The notes under the pieces are model-generated. The model was not told where the DNA came from. It was given only the letters and a program-made list of their open reading frames with translations, and ran no database searches. Shown in pieces: positions 1 through 10,656 of a stretch of DNA of 64,000 nt; positions within the stretch are counted from its first letter, which is position 1; each line of letters begins with the position of its first letter. The position numbers and the translations under genes were made by a program. The DNA comes from Lingula anatina (taxonomy: Eukaryota > Brachiopoda > Lingulata > Lingulida > Lingulidae): assembly GCF_001039355.2 (NCBI RefSeq), contig NW_019775569.1, positions 81,299-145,298 of the forward strand, read 5' to 3'.

Positions 1-108
1 TGACCCTAAGATGCTGAAACCTCATAATGAAGGCCATAGCATCCACTCTGTATACCCATTTTAGATTAGAATGTGGCATTGTCTGGGGTTGGTTCAAGGA
101 AACAGTCT

Positions 109-1080
109 TTAGAAGGTGATAAAGGTAATTGGACTTTTTCTCCATTTAGCATCCAAAACCCTTAGTCCCTGTAGGAGCTTCTGGCTTTGCCTCAAACAAG
201 GATGGTGGATACACTGCCCTTTCATAAGTGGACGCGTCATTTTGGGAGTCAATTTCTTGAAAGAAGCAGAGATTTCTTGAAATTGAAACTTCATCTTGAT
301 AGAAATTAAGCAGAGCTTTAAGTCTGCCTTTTGGATGAGAAGTGCTGAATGTTGTGATATGTGGTGGAATAATTTTATACAAATCTTGATTTTGTGCTTG
401 CTACAGAGCTTCTTACATTTTTTCCTTGGATTTAACAAGATCTGTTGATGGAGCTTTCTCTCTTGTGGCAATGTGAAAGAGGTTATCCAGTTTGAGCATG
501 TGAATGGGTTAATCAAGAATTCTTCTATTGTTTCTCTGACCTTTTTAATCAGTTGTTGTTCTTCTCTTGAAAAGGTGCTTGACCCTCTCTGATGCCACAA
601 TGCTTCGTCCTTCATACCAGCCACTGACTGTACATCTCAGTAGCCCAAGCTAACAAGGGGGCAGATCTAATGTACTTATCATGGGCTACCTGGTTTTGAA
701 AGATACTTTTCAGCAAGGACGTTTTACCTTCTTCGTTGTAGGTCTGCTCAATAGCCAAGTGTGTTCATACCTCATAATCTGCAAATCCCAGTAGGCAGCT
801 CTTTCCACACACACACACATATATATATATATGTATTGTTTTGTTATAAAAAAACCTCTATATACATGCTCCAAAAGGACCCTGAAACACCATCTTCTTT
901 GTTCACTGTGAGGGCCTCAGCCTCATGCCTTTCTTCTAACCAGCTTTCAAATGCTTTCCATTTGATCCCCAACATGGCTTTTCCAGCAACAGAGTGGACC
1001 TCCACCATCTTGTAATAATCCTCTCCACTCAAAATCCTTTCTGCTATTCCAGCACCACTGTCTGAGACCTCTGCACACAA
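109..1080 (-). pseudogene. Decayed mobile-element-like ORF
   Basis: Minus-strand open stretches at 844-1080, 109-624 and 146-382 lie in successive, shifted frames. The 844-1080 piece contains GEDYYKMVEVHS and AMLGIKWKAFESWLE. The 146-382 piece contains a YPPSL run near its end. From memory of sequence style, these resemble a multi-copy uncharacterised ORF found next to retroelements in many marine invertebrate genomes. The frame switches and stops indicate a broken copy. No catalytic motif is visible, so the element class cannot be named. The resemblance is recollection, not a search result. Confidence 0.35.
806..832. repeat. (CA)n(TA)n microsatellite
   Basis: Alternating CA then TA dinucleotides. 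It explains the spurious plus-strand ORF that crosses it. Confidence 0.9.
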
Positions 1081-1099
1081 TCAATTCTTCTATTCCACT

Positions 1100-2799
1100 G
1101 TCACAATAAAAATTGCCAGTTGCCAATTCTCTGCATTGTGAAACTCCTTTTAATGGATGATATCATCGTTATACTAATATAGGCATGTTTCTATTTTATT
1201 TATTTATTTATTTATTTATTTTTTATTTCTTTAAGGATGTCATAGATCGTTTGGTCATGTTTTCTCAGTTTTTTCTTGTTCCTTGCTTTGTGTAAGCTAC
1301 ACAAAATAGTCCAAAGACTCTCGAACTACATCAGGATTTGTGGGTGACATTTGGAATATTGACTGGTATCTGATTGTAGTCTTATTATAGAAACTTGTTT
1401 TCTGTAAGATCCTCATGAAAACCATGTTGAGAGAACACTTATTAACCAATGCTGCATAAGACACAAGATCACATCTTTACTACAAAGTGCTTTTCTTTGA
1501 CTGATTGGACTGTATGGGTCTGGTAGTAGAGGTACACTGACTTTTGATCTTACTTCTTGCCTGTCCTTCAAGTTTATGACTTGCTGGTATGTTAAATGGG
1601 ACAGAATCTGGACTTTCTTCTCTTCATCAAAACAAGTGATTCAGGTTGAGCAATGTTTTTGGATCTCTTTGAGATATTGTAGAATAAGTTCAGTGATAAT
1701 GATGATGAGTTTATTCGTTGTAGTTATAGGCCTCTGACCTAAAATACATAACAATCTGTACAAATACAGAAGATATATACAATCAAGGTTTTATGTGTAC
1801 ATACAGAAATCAATTATGAATACTATACAATTATTTCATTTACCTATCCGGACGATTAACATTATAATTTACAATATTACTTCTTAATGCAAAGGCGTTC
1901 AGTAAAAATCTAGTTAGTGAGAAAATGCTCTCAATTATTGCATCAAGAGTCTTTCCATCTTTTGTGTCTTCATTAATATCCACATTAAAAGACTTGAGCT
2001 GTACTTTTAGGATTAAATAAGACAATTTTAAGTGCTTAACTGTTGAATTATTTCTTATTATGTATATATCCTCATAAATATAGCCACTTACCAAATAAAT
2101 TTATCTATAATATCCAGCATGTTTTTAAAAATGGTAATCAAGTAAAAAATTGTTTCCATACTTCAATTCCTGAAGAGGTTGTTGACAAAAGCTCTTTTTG
2201 GTCTCTAACATTAAAAGAGCTCTGTGCCAGTAATGTGTGTGTACATAAATGCAATAGTAGTTCAAACGTAACTCTTGTTCTGAAAGATTTTCACTTCATA
2301 CTGTAATATAGGTAGTAAGATGAATCTATAATATTGTAAAAACCTACATTTGATAACAGTTTACTTTTATCATGATTGAATGAAATTATAAATTAAGGTA
2401 TACATGAATACAAAATTTGGTGAAATTTTGGTCGCCATATTGGATAAAGCAGCAATTTTGAATTGAAATGACATTCAATTCATGCCACAGATCATCGGGT
2501 AGTTCATATTTCCACAACATATATACAATAAAAACATCTACACATTAAAAAAAAACTAAAAATATCAATCACTTAACAATTGATGCTTATTCTGTGTATT
2601 CACCATAGGTGAGGGCATCTTATATTTTTATTGACAAGCCCATTTTTATTGACAAGCCCATTTGTCCAGTAAGCAGATTCATAAACCCCAGATATGTGGT
2701 TCTTTGATTACATCATTAAAAATTTAATATCATATTCACTCTTTTTCACTCTTTATTATATAAAATCATTTCATAACATTGTAGACATTGATTTTTTTA
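1100..2799. other. Non-coding stretch, no gene seen
   Basis: AT-rich sequence with a (TTTA)n tract near 1195-1222 and a short direct repeat near 2630-2660 (TTTTTATTGACAAGCCCA twice). The short ORFs here have no recognisable similarity and no supporting splice structure. Confidence 0.6.
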
Positions 2800-3883
2800 A
2801 ATAATAATAATAATAATAATAATAATTTATTAAGATTGCAACCCAGTGGGTTGAAGTTGTACATAGTATGTTAAAAAAAATTATAATGATAATAAAATGA
2901 AAGTTTGCATGAATAAAACTGAGTTAAAAGACTGCTAACTGAACTTTAAAATTATTGTACTTAGACTGCTAACTGAACTTTAAAATTATTGTACTTAAGA
3001 TAAAAGACAGCATAATACTATTGGAAATTTAAAAGTGCATATGGAATAAAAGAGCATCGGAATCTGTCGGTCTTAAATTTTGGCACTTTGTATCTATTGT
3101 TAGATCTTAAAAGACGATTGGAATGCTCAATTAAGACGTGATTCAATTTGTCAGAGGATTCAGTTATTTTGTAAAAGAAAGTTTTGCACAGATCTTCCCT
3201 TCGTTTTTCTAAAGTGCACATATTTGCTAGGTTTAGGGCTTCATCATAGTGTAGGTCAGGGAAAATGATTTTTAAAACACGACTTTGGACAGTCTCTAAA
3301 AGTTTGCATTAATTTTTTGCTCTATAGTTAGTCCTGGATGCCATACAGGACAGGCATATTCTAGAATTGAGCGCACAATACTTTGGTAAACTTGGATTAA
3401 GTCAGCAGGGCTGAGCTTAGCTCGCTTCAGTTGACGGAGGAAATAGAGTCTTGCACATGCCTTTTTATATATATGATCCACATGAGTACCCCATTTTAGG
3501 TCATTGCTAATATGGATGCCCAGAAGTTTGAACTGTGTAACCTCACAGATTGGTGTGTCATTCATAACTATTGGTGGGAGGTCTGGTTTAGAACGTGTAA
3601 AATTAAGGGTCATGGTCTTGGTTTTTTTGGCATTCAGTTTCATATTGTTATTTTGTGTCCACAGCACTATTTCGTTACTTGCACTTTGTAAGTGGCATGG
3701 ACCATCAATATTACAAATGTCATACACTGTAGTATCGTCAACATATTTGTAGTCTGGACATCTGGATTTTAAGTCATCAATCATGATGGCAAAAAGCAGT
3801 GGCCCAAGAAGGGTACCCTGGGGTACTCCACCATGTGGGTGAAGCCATTGATAATGTACCGGTATCTGTTCGATGTAACACAA
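2800..3883 (-). mobile_element. 5'-truncated CR1/L2-like (Jockey superfamily) LINE, RT 3' part
   Basis: Read on the minus strand, 3883-3296 encodes the reverse transcriptase palm: GGVPQGTLLGPLLFAIMIDDL (first 20 residues of the motif are clear), then YVDD at the catalytic site, then KLLGIHISNDLKW and VRSILEYACPVWHPGL, typical of the thumb of non-LTR retrotransposon RTs. After a one-base frameshift near 3300 the reading continues as LETVQSRVLKIIFPDLHYDE and ends at 3018 with RCSFIPYALLNFQ, the usual end of CR1/L2-type ORF2. The 3' tail is an (ATT)n microsatellite at 2800-2826, also typical of CR1/L2. The 5' part (endonuclease, fingers) is absent. The frameshift and truncation make it a dead copy. 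Superfamily assignment is from motif style. Confidence 0.85.
2930..2997. repeat. 34-bp perfect direct repeat (x2)
   Basis: The unit starting GACTGCTAACTGAACTTTAA occurs at 2930-2963 and again, adjacent and identical, at 2964-2997. It lies in the 3' untranslated part of the LINE copy. Confidence 0.9.
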
Positions 3884-4114
3884 TATAATTGTGTGTATCT
3901 AGACATGTTTAATCAGTCAACATACTTTAAGGTACCAACACTCGTACAGTAGCTTATCTTATGCACGGTACGTAATTAAAAATTCTTTTAGGTTTTGTAT
4001 TGCAATTGGTGCTTTTTAATGTAATAAATCTCAATTTTGCAATTAATTCTTACGTTTTACTTATACGTGTATTTCATCAAGTTTGGTGTCATTCTTAATG
4101 CCTACGAGTTTGCA

Positions 4115-4117
<3 letters not shown>

Positions 4118-4170
<53 letters not shown>

Positions 4171-4209
4171 ATATATATATTTTATTTTTTTTTTTTTTTT
4201 TTTTTTTTA
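4118..4209. repeat. A-tract / (TA)n / T-tract microsatellite
   Basis: About 18 A, then a long TA run, then a T run. It is a low-complexity, nearly self-complementary tract, and the ORF crossing it is an artefact. Confidence 0.95.
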
Positions 4210-5018
4210 TTTGATATACACTGTATTAACCATTGACTAGCGTCCTTCATGATAGAAGTCAACAAATATTGATTTTTTCCTTCTGTAATTTTTTGTTACT
4301 ATTCCTTCGCATGTCGACGTTGATCTTCCATTAATTATTTAACAATCAATTTCGAGTGAGACTGCGAATATAATCAAATTGTCCTTAAACCAGTTTCTTT
4401 CTCATTAACTGTTTGCTTGTGAAATAGGAGTAATAAAATTTTTAATTTTCCATCCACATTTGTCGTGCCGCTTTACCGGGTCCAACGGCTGATTGGAAAG
4501 GTTTGCTTCAGAATGATCTGCCATTGACTTTGTATGAGAGGCGCAAAAATAGACCTCAGTAATAAGAGACAAAAACTACACTTCAAAAATCGAGCGACAA
4601 ACTTTGAATGTCAGAACGGATTCATTAACCGTTAAAAAAAAGTTTTCATTTACCCCATCAAAGTCCGTTTTATAGCACTTTTCCCGCCAAAATGAAGAGT
4701 TGTTATACCTTTAACTGATGTTGCCAATGAAATTTGATGCTGAATCAATGATATTATATGCATTTTATCTTTGATATTACATATCCATTTTTGACACTAA
4801 ACAAAATCATTATTCGACAAGCGGTTTTAGGTAACTCCGAAACCAATTCTACACGTTAACTCACTTGCCATACATATTAACACAGGGCATCATGATATCG
4901 ATGTGATATGTGTTCATAATATATAACTCAACAGATCACCAAGATGTATTTTCCCTTTTAGCTTCAAATATCAAGCAGACACGCCCACCCACCGCTCTTC
5001 CCGTGTCGTCGAAACGAT
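4210..5018. other. Intergenic; 5' flank of the 182-aa gene
   Basis: No gene is recognised. The last 60 bases before 5019 become GC-rich (ACGCCCACCCACCGCTC), as expected for a 5' untranslated leader of the following gene. Confidence 0.4.
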
Positions 5019-5790
5019 ATGCCCACGCCAGCTGAAATGTTCATGCCGTCATCAACAGCAAATACAGTCCAGTACGGAGGAGCAGAATTGGCAGGGGCAG
5101 ACCACCTGGAAAATCTGACTTTTCACCCCGACACCAAGCCATTGACGGACGAGAGTCTGAACTTTCTCACTTTACGTATCCTTAAGTTCAGCGGCCCGCT
5201 GGTGTCGGTGCGAGGGTTACAGAGGACATTTTCCTCCTGTCGCACGGGGCGAATGTACACTGCCCCAGAGGTAACGTTATTTTGAAAAAGTGAAGTGGTC
5301 CATAAAATTTATTTCAGATCATAAAGATAAAATATTTGAATTGCTGTTGTAAAAGGAAAAAGTAAAATAAGAAAAAAAAGTTAAAGTAAGTTAGCATGTA
5401 TACATTTTTACAAAATTTAATGCACGAAAAGGCCCTTTATATTTGCTTTCGCTTTTAAAAGTTTTCAGCGATTCCACCCCTTCTCTTTTCAAGGTCCAGC
5501 AAGCCATGGCTCACCTTGATATGTCAGGACTAGGGAAAATCTTGAAATCGTCCAGGAAAGTTATGTTTGCCAAAATAAGTCCTGGCGCCGTAAACCCGCA
5601 CACGCTTCAATTAGTGACCGGCCAGAGCGTGGATGAATACAGAGAGCATTTTGAACGTTGTCATAAGCAGGTTCTCGCTTGGTCAGATCAGGTCAAAGTT
5701 CATGTTCTCGGCCTGTGCCAGAAAACTTACGGAGACCAATACGCCACCTATGTAAGACGGCTTATTGGATGCGACGCTCCCATTCAGTGA
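5019..5790 (+). CDS. Two-exon protein, 182 aa, possible winged-helix region
   Basis: Two coding exons, 5019-5270 (ends in donor GTAACG) and 5494-5790 (after TTTTCAAG), join in phase 0 to give 182 residues ending at TGA. Both exons are markedly more GC-rich than the flanks. The start is the first ATG after a GC-rich leader. Residues about 45-115 can be laid out as helix (LNFLTLRILKF), helix (SVRGLQRTFSSC), helix (TAPEVQQAMAHLDMSGLGKIL) and a basic beta-like wing (SSRKVMFAKISP), which suggests a winged-helix fold. That is inference from pattern, not a recognised family hit. The C-terminal third (VDEYREHFERCHKQVLAWS) looks helical. No signal peptide or membrane segment is present. I do not recognise the family. 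Confidence 0.7.
5494..5790 (+). CDS. Exon 2 of the 182-aa gene
   Basis: The acceptor at 5492-5493 is preceded by a CT-rich tract. The exon is 297 nt in phase 0 and encodes 98 residues plus stop. It is listed separately because the open frame extends upstream to 5443 and would suggest a false intronless start there. Confidence 0.65.
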   Translation, partial: VQQAMAHLDMSGLGKILKSSRKVMFAKISPGAVNPHTLQLVTGQSVDEYREHFERCHKQVLAWSDQVKVHVLGLCQKTYGDQYATYVRRLIGCDAPIQ

Positions 5791-6018
5791 TGTCTTAAGA
5801 TCGTGAAGTTATATATGGGCTATTTCATTAGATCAAAGTCCCATTGTTCACGTGTGAAGTTTTTCAACAATGTTCTTAGCTAGCTTTAGGATGTCTAAGA
5901 TTTTAGTTTTATTTATTTTAGTCTACGAAAGTTTTATTTTTCTGAAGAAAAAAAAAACATCAAGCAAGACTTCTGATGAAAGTTTTTTATTAGGTTTCCA
6001 CAAAATGAGTTGTCTTTT

Positions 6019-6048
6019 TATGTACAGACACAGATGTGTCTGTACATA
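6019..6048. repeat. Perfect 14-bp inverted repeat
   Basis: Arms TATGTACAGACACA and TGTGTCTGTACATA are separated by 2 bases. It sits at the left edge of the 6.05-8.7 kb repeat block. Confidence 0.95.
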
Positions 6049-6056
6049 TTGCCATC

Positions 6057-8700
6057 ACCTGCGTCTGTCGTCGCCGTCGTCGCCGATGCCGATGCCGTCG
6101 CCGATGCCGTCGCCGATGCCGGCGCCGTGCACTTTCAGCGTTAACACGATAAGTGGAAGAAAGTTTTACTTTTTGGCTTTATATTTACAGAGCTGATGAA
6201 TATTCATAAAACCCAGGTCAAGTTCGAAAATCAGCATGATCGAGCCTTTATTGTAGAAGTTATGCTGTTTTTTCACTTTTCAGCATATATACAACACTGT
6301 TAACACATTTCAAGGAAAACCGATAGGCCTGTTGTCATGAAACTCACAGGAGCAATCAATCTTACTAAAACGCAGGTCAAGTTCGAAAATTGGCACGATC
6401 GGGCCACTATTTTAGTAGTTATGCTGTTTTTTCACTTTTTAGCATATATGCAACACTGTAAACACAATATAAGAAAAACAGATAGGCCAATTGTCATTTA
6501 AACTCACAGGAGTGGTCAATCTTACTAAAATGCAGGTTGAGTTTGAAAATTAGCATAATTGGGCCATTATTTTAGAAGTTATGCTGTTTTTTCACATTTC
6601 CTTAGATTCAGTTCTTAGGCATGTTAACAGTTTCATTATTTAATTAATAAGAAATGTAAAAGTGTTTGTTTGACATTTTCTGCATCTTTACAACATTGTT
6701 AGTTGATTTCGTAAAAATGATGGTAAACTTGTTATGGTGTATTGTGTAATAAAGTGTCAAAAATGGAATTAAACTCATATCATTGCAGTTTGTCAGATTC
6801 AATTATTCAGTATGTTTAGAAACTCAGAATGGAAGAAATTGGACATTTAACACTATTCTATTAATATTTTTCCCATCTCATCAATTTTCTTAGTTGATCA
6901 TATATAAATGGCAGTAAATTGTTAATTTTGTTATATGTTAAAAAATTGTTAAAAATGGAAAAAAACACATTTCAGGACAGTGCTGTCTTGTCTACATTTT
7001 GGCATATTCAAGGTGTGACTTTGAAGTTCCTTGGGCCTGAAGACCTTTGCTAGGAACATTTTCTGAATATCCATGATACTAATATTTTATTATTAAAAAT
7101 TGATGGTAATTATCCTGTTAAACATTATGTAATATTGCATCAAAATTTGAAGACACCCCTATTTTGGACACTGCTCCCATGATGACCATTTAAGGAAAAC
7201 CATGTCACTTACTGTTCTCAAACTTACAGGAAGAAACATGGGACTTAAATAAAGCTTCAGTGGGCAATGCAGTCTATTTGGTAAATTTTTTTGGCAGTTA
7301 ATCAGTTTTTTGTGAAAATTTAATTTTTCACATATTGGCATTTTCAAGGTGTGACTTAGAACCTCCACGGGCTTGAAGACCCATGCTAGTCACATTTTCT
7401 GAAAATCCACGATACGTATATTTTATTATGAGGCCACCTGCGTCTGTCGTCGCCGTCGCCAATCATGTTGCCGTCACCGTCGCTGTGCACTTTCAGCGTT
7501 AACACCGTAAGTGGAAGACAGTTTTACTTTTTGGCTTTATATTTACAGAGCTGATGAGTATTCATAAAATGCAGGTTAAGTTCGAAAATAAGCATGATCG
7601 GGCCATTATTGTAGAAGTTATGCTATTTTTTCACTTTTCAGCATATATGCAACATCGTTAACACATTTCAATAAAAACTGGTAGGCCTGTTGTCATGAAA
7701 CTCATAGGGGTAATCAATCTTACTAAAACGCAGGTCAAGTTCGAAAATCGGCATGATCAGGCCACTATTTTAGTAGTTATGCTGTTTTTTTCACTTTTCA
7801 GCATATGTGCAACACTGTTAACACATTTCAAGGAAAACCGATAGACCTGTTGTCATGAAACTCACAGGAGTAATTAATCTTACTAAAACGCAGGTCAAGT
7901 TTGAAAATCAGCATAATCGGGCCATTATTTTATAAGTTGTGCTGTTTTTTCACGTTTCCTCAGATTCAATTCTTAGGCATGTTAACAGTCTCATTATTTA
8001 ACTAATAAGATTCGTAAAAGTGTTTGTTTGACATTTCCTGCATCTTTACAACATTGTTAGTTGATTATGTAAAAATGATGGTAAACTTCTTATTTTAGTA
8101 GTTATGCTGTTTTTTACACTTTTCAGCATATATGCAACACTGTAAACACAATATAAGAAAAACAGATGGGCCAATTGTCATGAAAGTCATAGGAGTGGTC
8201 AGTTTTGCTAAAATGCATGTTGAGTTCGTAAACCAGCATAATCGTGCCAATATTTTTGAAGGTATTCTGTTTTTTCACATTTCCTCAGACTCATTTCTTA
8301 GGCATGTTAACAGTCTCATTATTAAACTAATAAGATACGTAAAAGCGTTTGTTTGACATTTCCTGCATCTTTACAACATTGTTAGTTGATTTAGTAAAAA
8401 TGATGGTAAACTTGTTATCATGTATTGTGTAAAAAAGTGTCAAAAATGGAAATAAACTCATATCATTGCAGTTTGTCAGATTTAATCATTCACTATGTTC
8501 AGAATCTCAGAATGGAGGAAATTGGACATTTAACACTGTTCTATTGATATTTTTCCCATCTCATCAATTTTCTTAGTTGATCATATAAAAATGGCAGTAA
8601 ACTGTTAATTTTGTTTTATGTTAAAAATTGTTAAAAATGGGGAAAAAAACATTTCAGAACCGTGCTGTCTTGTCTTTATTTCCACGTAAGCAGTTGTATT
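6057..8700. repeat. Diverged tandem duplication (~1.38 kb unit) with internal repeats
   Basis: The sequence beginning CACCTGCGTCTGTCGTCGCC at 6057 recurs at 7436. The order of blocks after each start is the same: GTGCACTTTCAGCG, TTTACAGAGCTGATGA, several sub-repeats with GTTATGCTGTTTTTTCAC and CAGGTCAAGTTCGAAAAT, then CTTAGGCATGTTAACAGT and TTGGACATTTAACACT. Within each large unit a sub-block of roughly 170-190 bp (TATGCTGTTTTTTCAC...AGCATGATCGGGCC) is present two to four times. The second unit contains an extra partial block near 7925-8280. No coding capacity is seen, so it behaves as a mobile or tandem repeat family. Confidence 0.8.
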
Positions 8701-8825
8701 GTTTTTTATGTCTTTAAACATTATGTAATATTATTTTATGCACTGTCATCATTTTTCAAAAATTGAGACTTTCATCATGTGAATTTGAACTCTCATGATC
8801 CTGAAACTGTAATCTTATTGAAGGG

Positions 8826-8995
8826 GTGGATTGAGACCATCTTCTGGGTCTTCCGGAAGACGGTCAGGTTATTAAGTTTATATTGACTGGTATCTATTTT
8901 TTTTCTGTTGGAAGACCATAAAAATGGGGGATGGATCAACATAGATACTTTGGAATACTATCAGAAAATATCTCTGGGTCTGCTCCTGTTATTGA
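8826..8995. repeat. Dispersed repeat, copy 1 (related to 63834-64000)
   Basis: TCTTCTGGGTCTTCCGGAAG, then GGATGGATCAACA and CAGAAAATATCTCTGG, occur here in this order and in reverse complement at the window end. The ends carry GGTGGATT and a GGTCTGCTCC remnant of the GGATCCGTCC seen in the other copy. Confidence 0.8.
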
Positions 8996-10656
8996 CCATG
9001 GTACCTGTTGTGCATGATTAGAATTCAGTGTTGACTGACAGTGCTATTATAAGCATGATTTATTATTGCATCAAAATTGACAAAATGACCTATTTTGCAT
9101 CTTTATTTTCTGTTTTTTGTCTGTACATTTGACAGCTTTGCTGCCTTGTTTGTTTGTTTGTTGTAACTTATATTCTCATTCAAATAAGCTTAAATTTCTT
9201 AATAGAAGTTAGATTTTAATAAATTATTTGCAATTCTTATGTATTTTTGTATTCTATGTTTATCCATCGCTTTATATCAATTTGTAAAACATTGTCGGTC
9301 TGACGTAATATTAGATAACGTTTTTTTGAAAAGGAAGCTTTTATGGAACATAAAAGAGAATGAAGAAGTGAACTTCGTTCTGGTAAGACGATGTCGACTC
9401 CCCTTTATGCAAGAATACAAACTGTTCAGAAATACTGCCCACCCTCCAGTGAAAAACGTACATCACAGTTGGATATAAGCTGTGTTTATTAAATGTCTCA
9501 TTAGAACAACTAAACATGAACTACACAATGGAGTCTCCGTAAAAATACGAAGATGAATAGCATCATCCATTATATTAAGAACCAATTACCAATTTGTTGA
9601 TATTGGACTCTAACTTAATAGAAGCTCGTCTCTCTGGCACAAAAAAAAAACGTATTCACTATTCTCAGTTTATCCTATATTGGTTTTAAGCCTCACCCCT
9701 GAAGACGGACCCTTAAATGCAATCTTTTTATAATTTTGCACGTTATACACTGTGCATTATGATGACGCTCTTATTCATGGTTTATATTTCATATACAGAA
9801 GGTTGAAATCGAGAGTCTATGCCAAAGACCGCATTATAGGCAAAACTGACATAATTGAAATACTGCGTGCTGCTATTAACGACTTGACCATTAGGATATA
9901 TGCGGGCAACTGATTGTAACAATCGCTGACAAATGTGCATATATATTTAAACATCTTAAAAGTTAACCGATAACAATAATTGGTTTCAAAAATGGCTGTA
10001 AAGTATTCAAAACTTGAAATAGCAATCTAAATGGGAGTGATTCCTAAGCACATTTACACCGATGGGGAATCTCTGTCCTTCATTGTCCGTGAGAGATTAT
10101 CGAAGAACACTTATCGCACAATGAAAATCTGAATTAGACCGTTTGTGGGATGTTGTATTCCTGATTTCTTTTTTAAAATCGTGTACTACCAAAGTTAGTG
10201 ATGTTTTAGATTTAAACAAATTTAGTTCCATGATGGTTTACCGTTCCACGACCTAAACATGTCACCTTTGACACCAAAAGTAAAAAATATCGACATTCAA
10301 GATCAAGAGGATAAATCTATTGGCGAAAATAGTATTAAGTGTCCGTCGAGACAATTCATATATAATAAATGATTTTAAGAATGCGGTCCAATAGCCCCTA
10401 AAGTGTTTTGAATGTATAGAGGAAAATTTAGCTTGGGCATTGAAAGAAAAGTATCGATAACCTGTTTCATGTAGTGTTTTTGCTCCAGTTTACACTTTAC
10501 CTTGATGCAGTGATGTTTAAAAGGTATATTGATATTGTTGATGGGAATGTTTTTTATCCGACAAAATCCCACAAACAGTTCCTTAAAGTAACTTCCTAAA
10601 GAGAGGGAGTACGTCAGTTCAATTTATGATAACAGATAATATTATACTGAGACTGT
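8996..10656. other. Intergenic, no gene seen
   Basis: Short ORFs only, for example a 79-codon one at 9239-9478. None shows a recognisable domain, splice context or base composition unlike the AT-rich background. The 3' untranslated region of the ZP-domain gene (minus) should lie in the right-hand part, but I see no clear AATAAA that fixes its end. Confidence 0.4.

Noticed and set aside
6057-8700. CRISPR-like array
   Set aside because: Repeats are long, diverged and nested, with no short repeat-spacer pattern, in a eukaryotic genome.
9239-9478. 79-codon ORF
   Set aside because: AT-rich codons, no domain and no splice context; consistent with chance.
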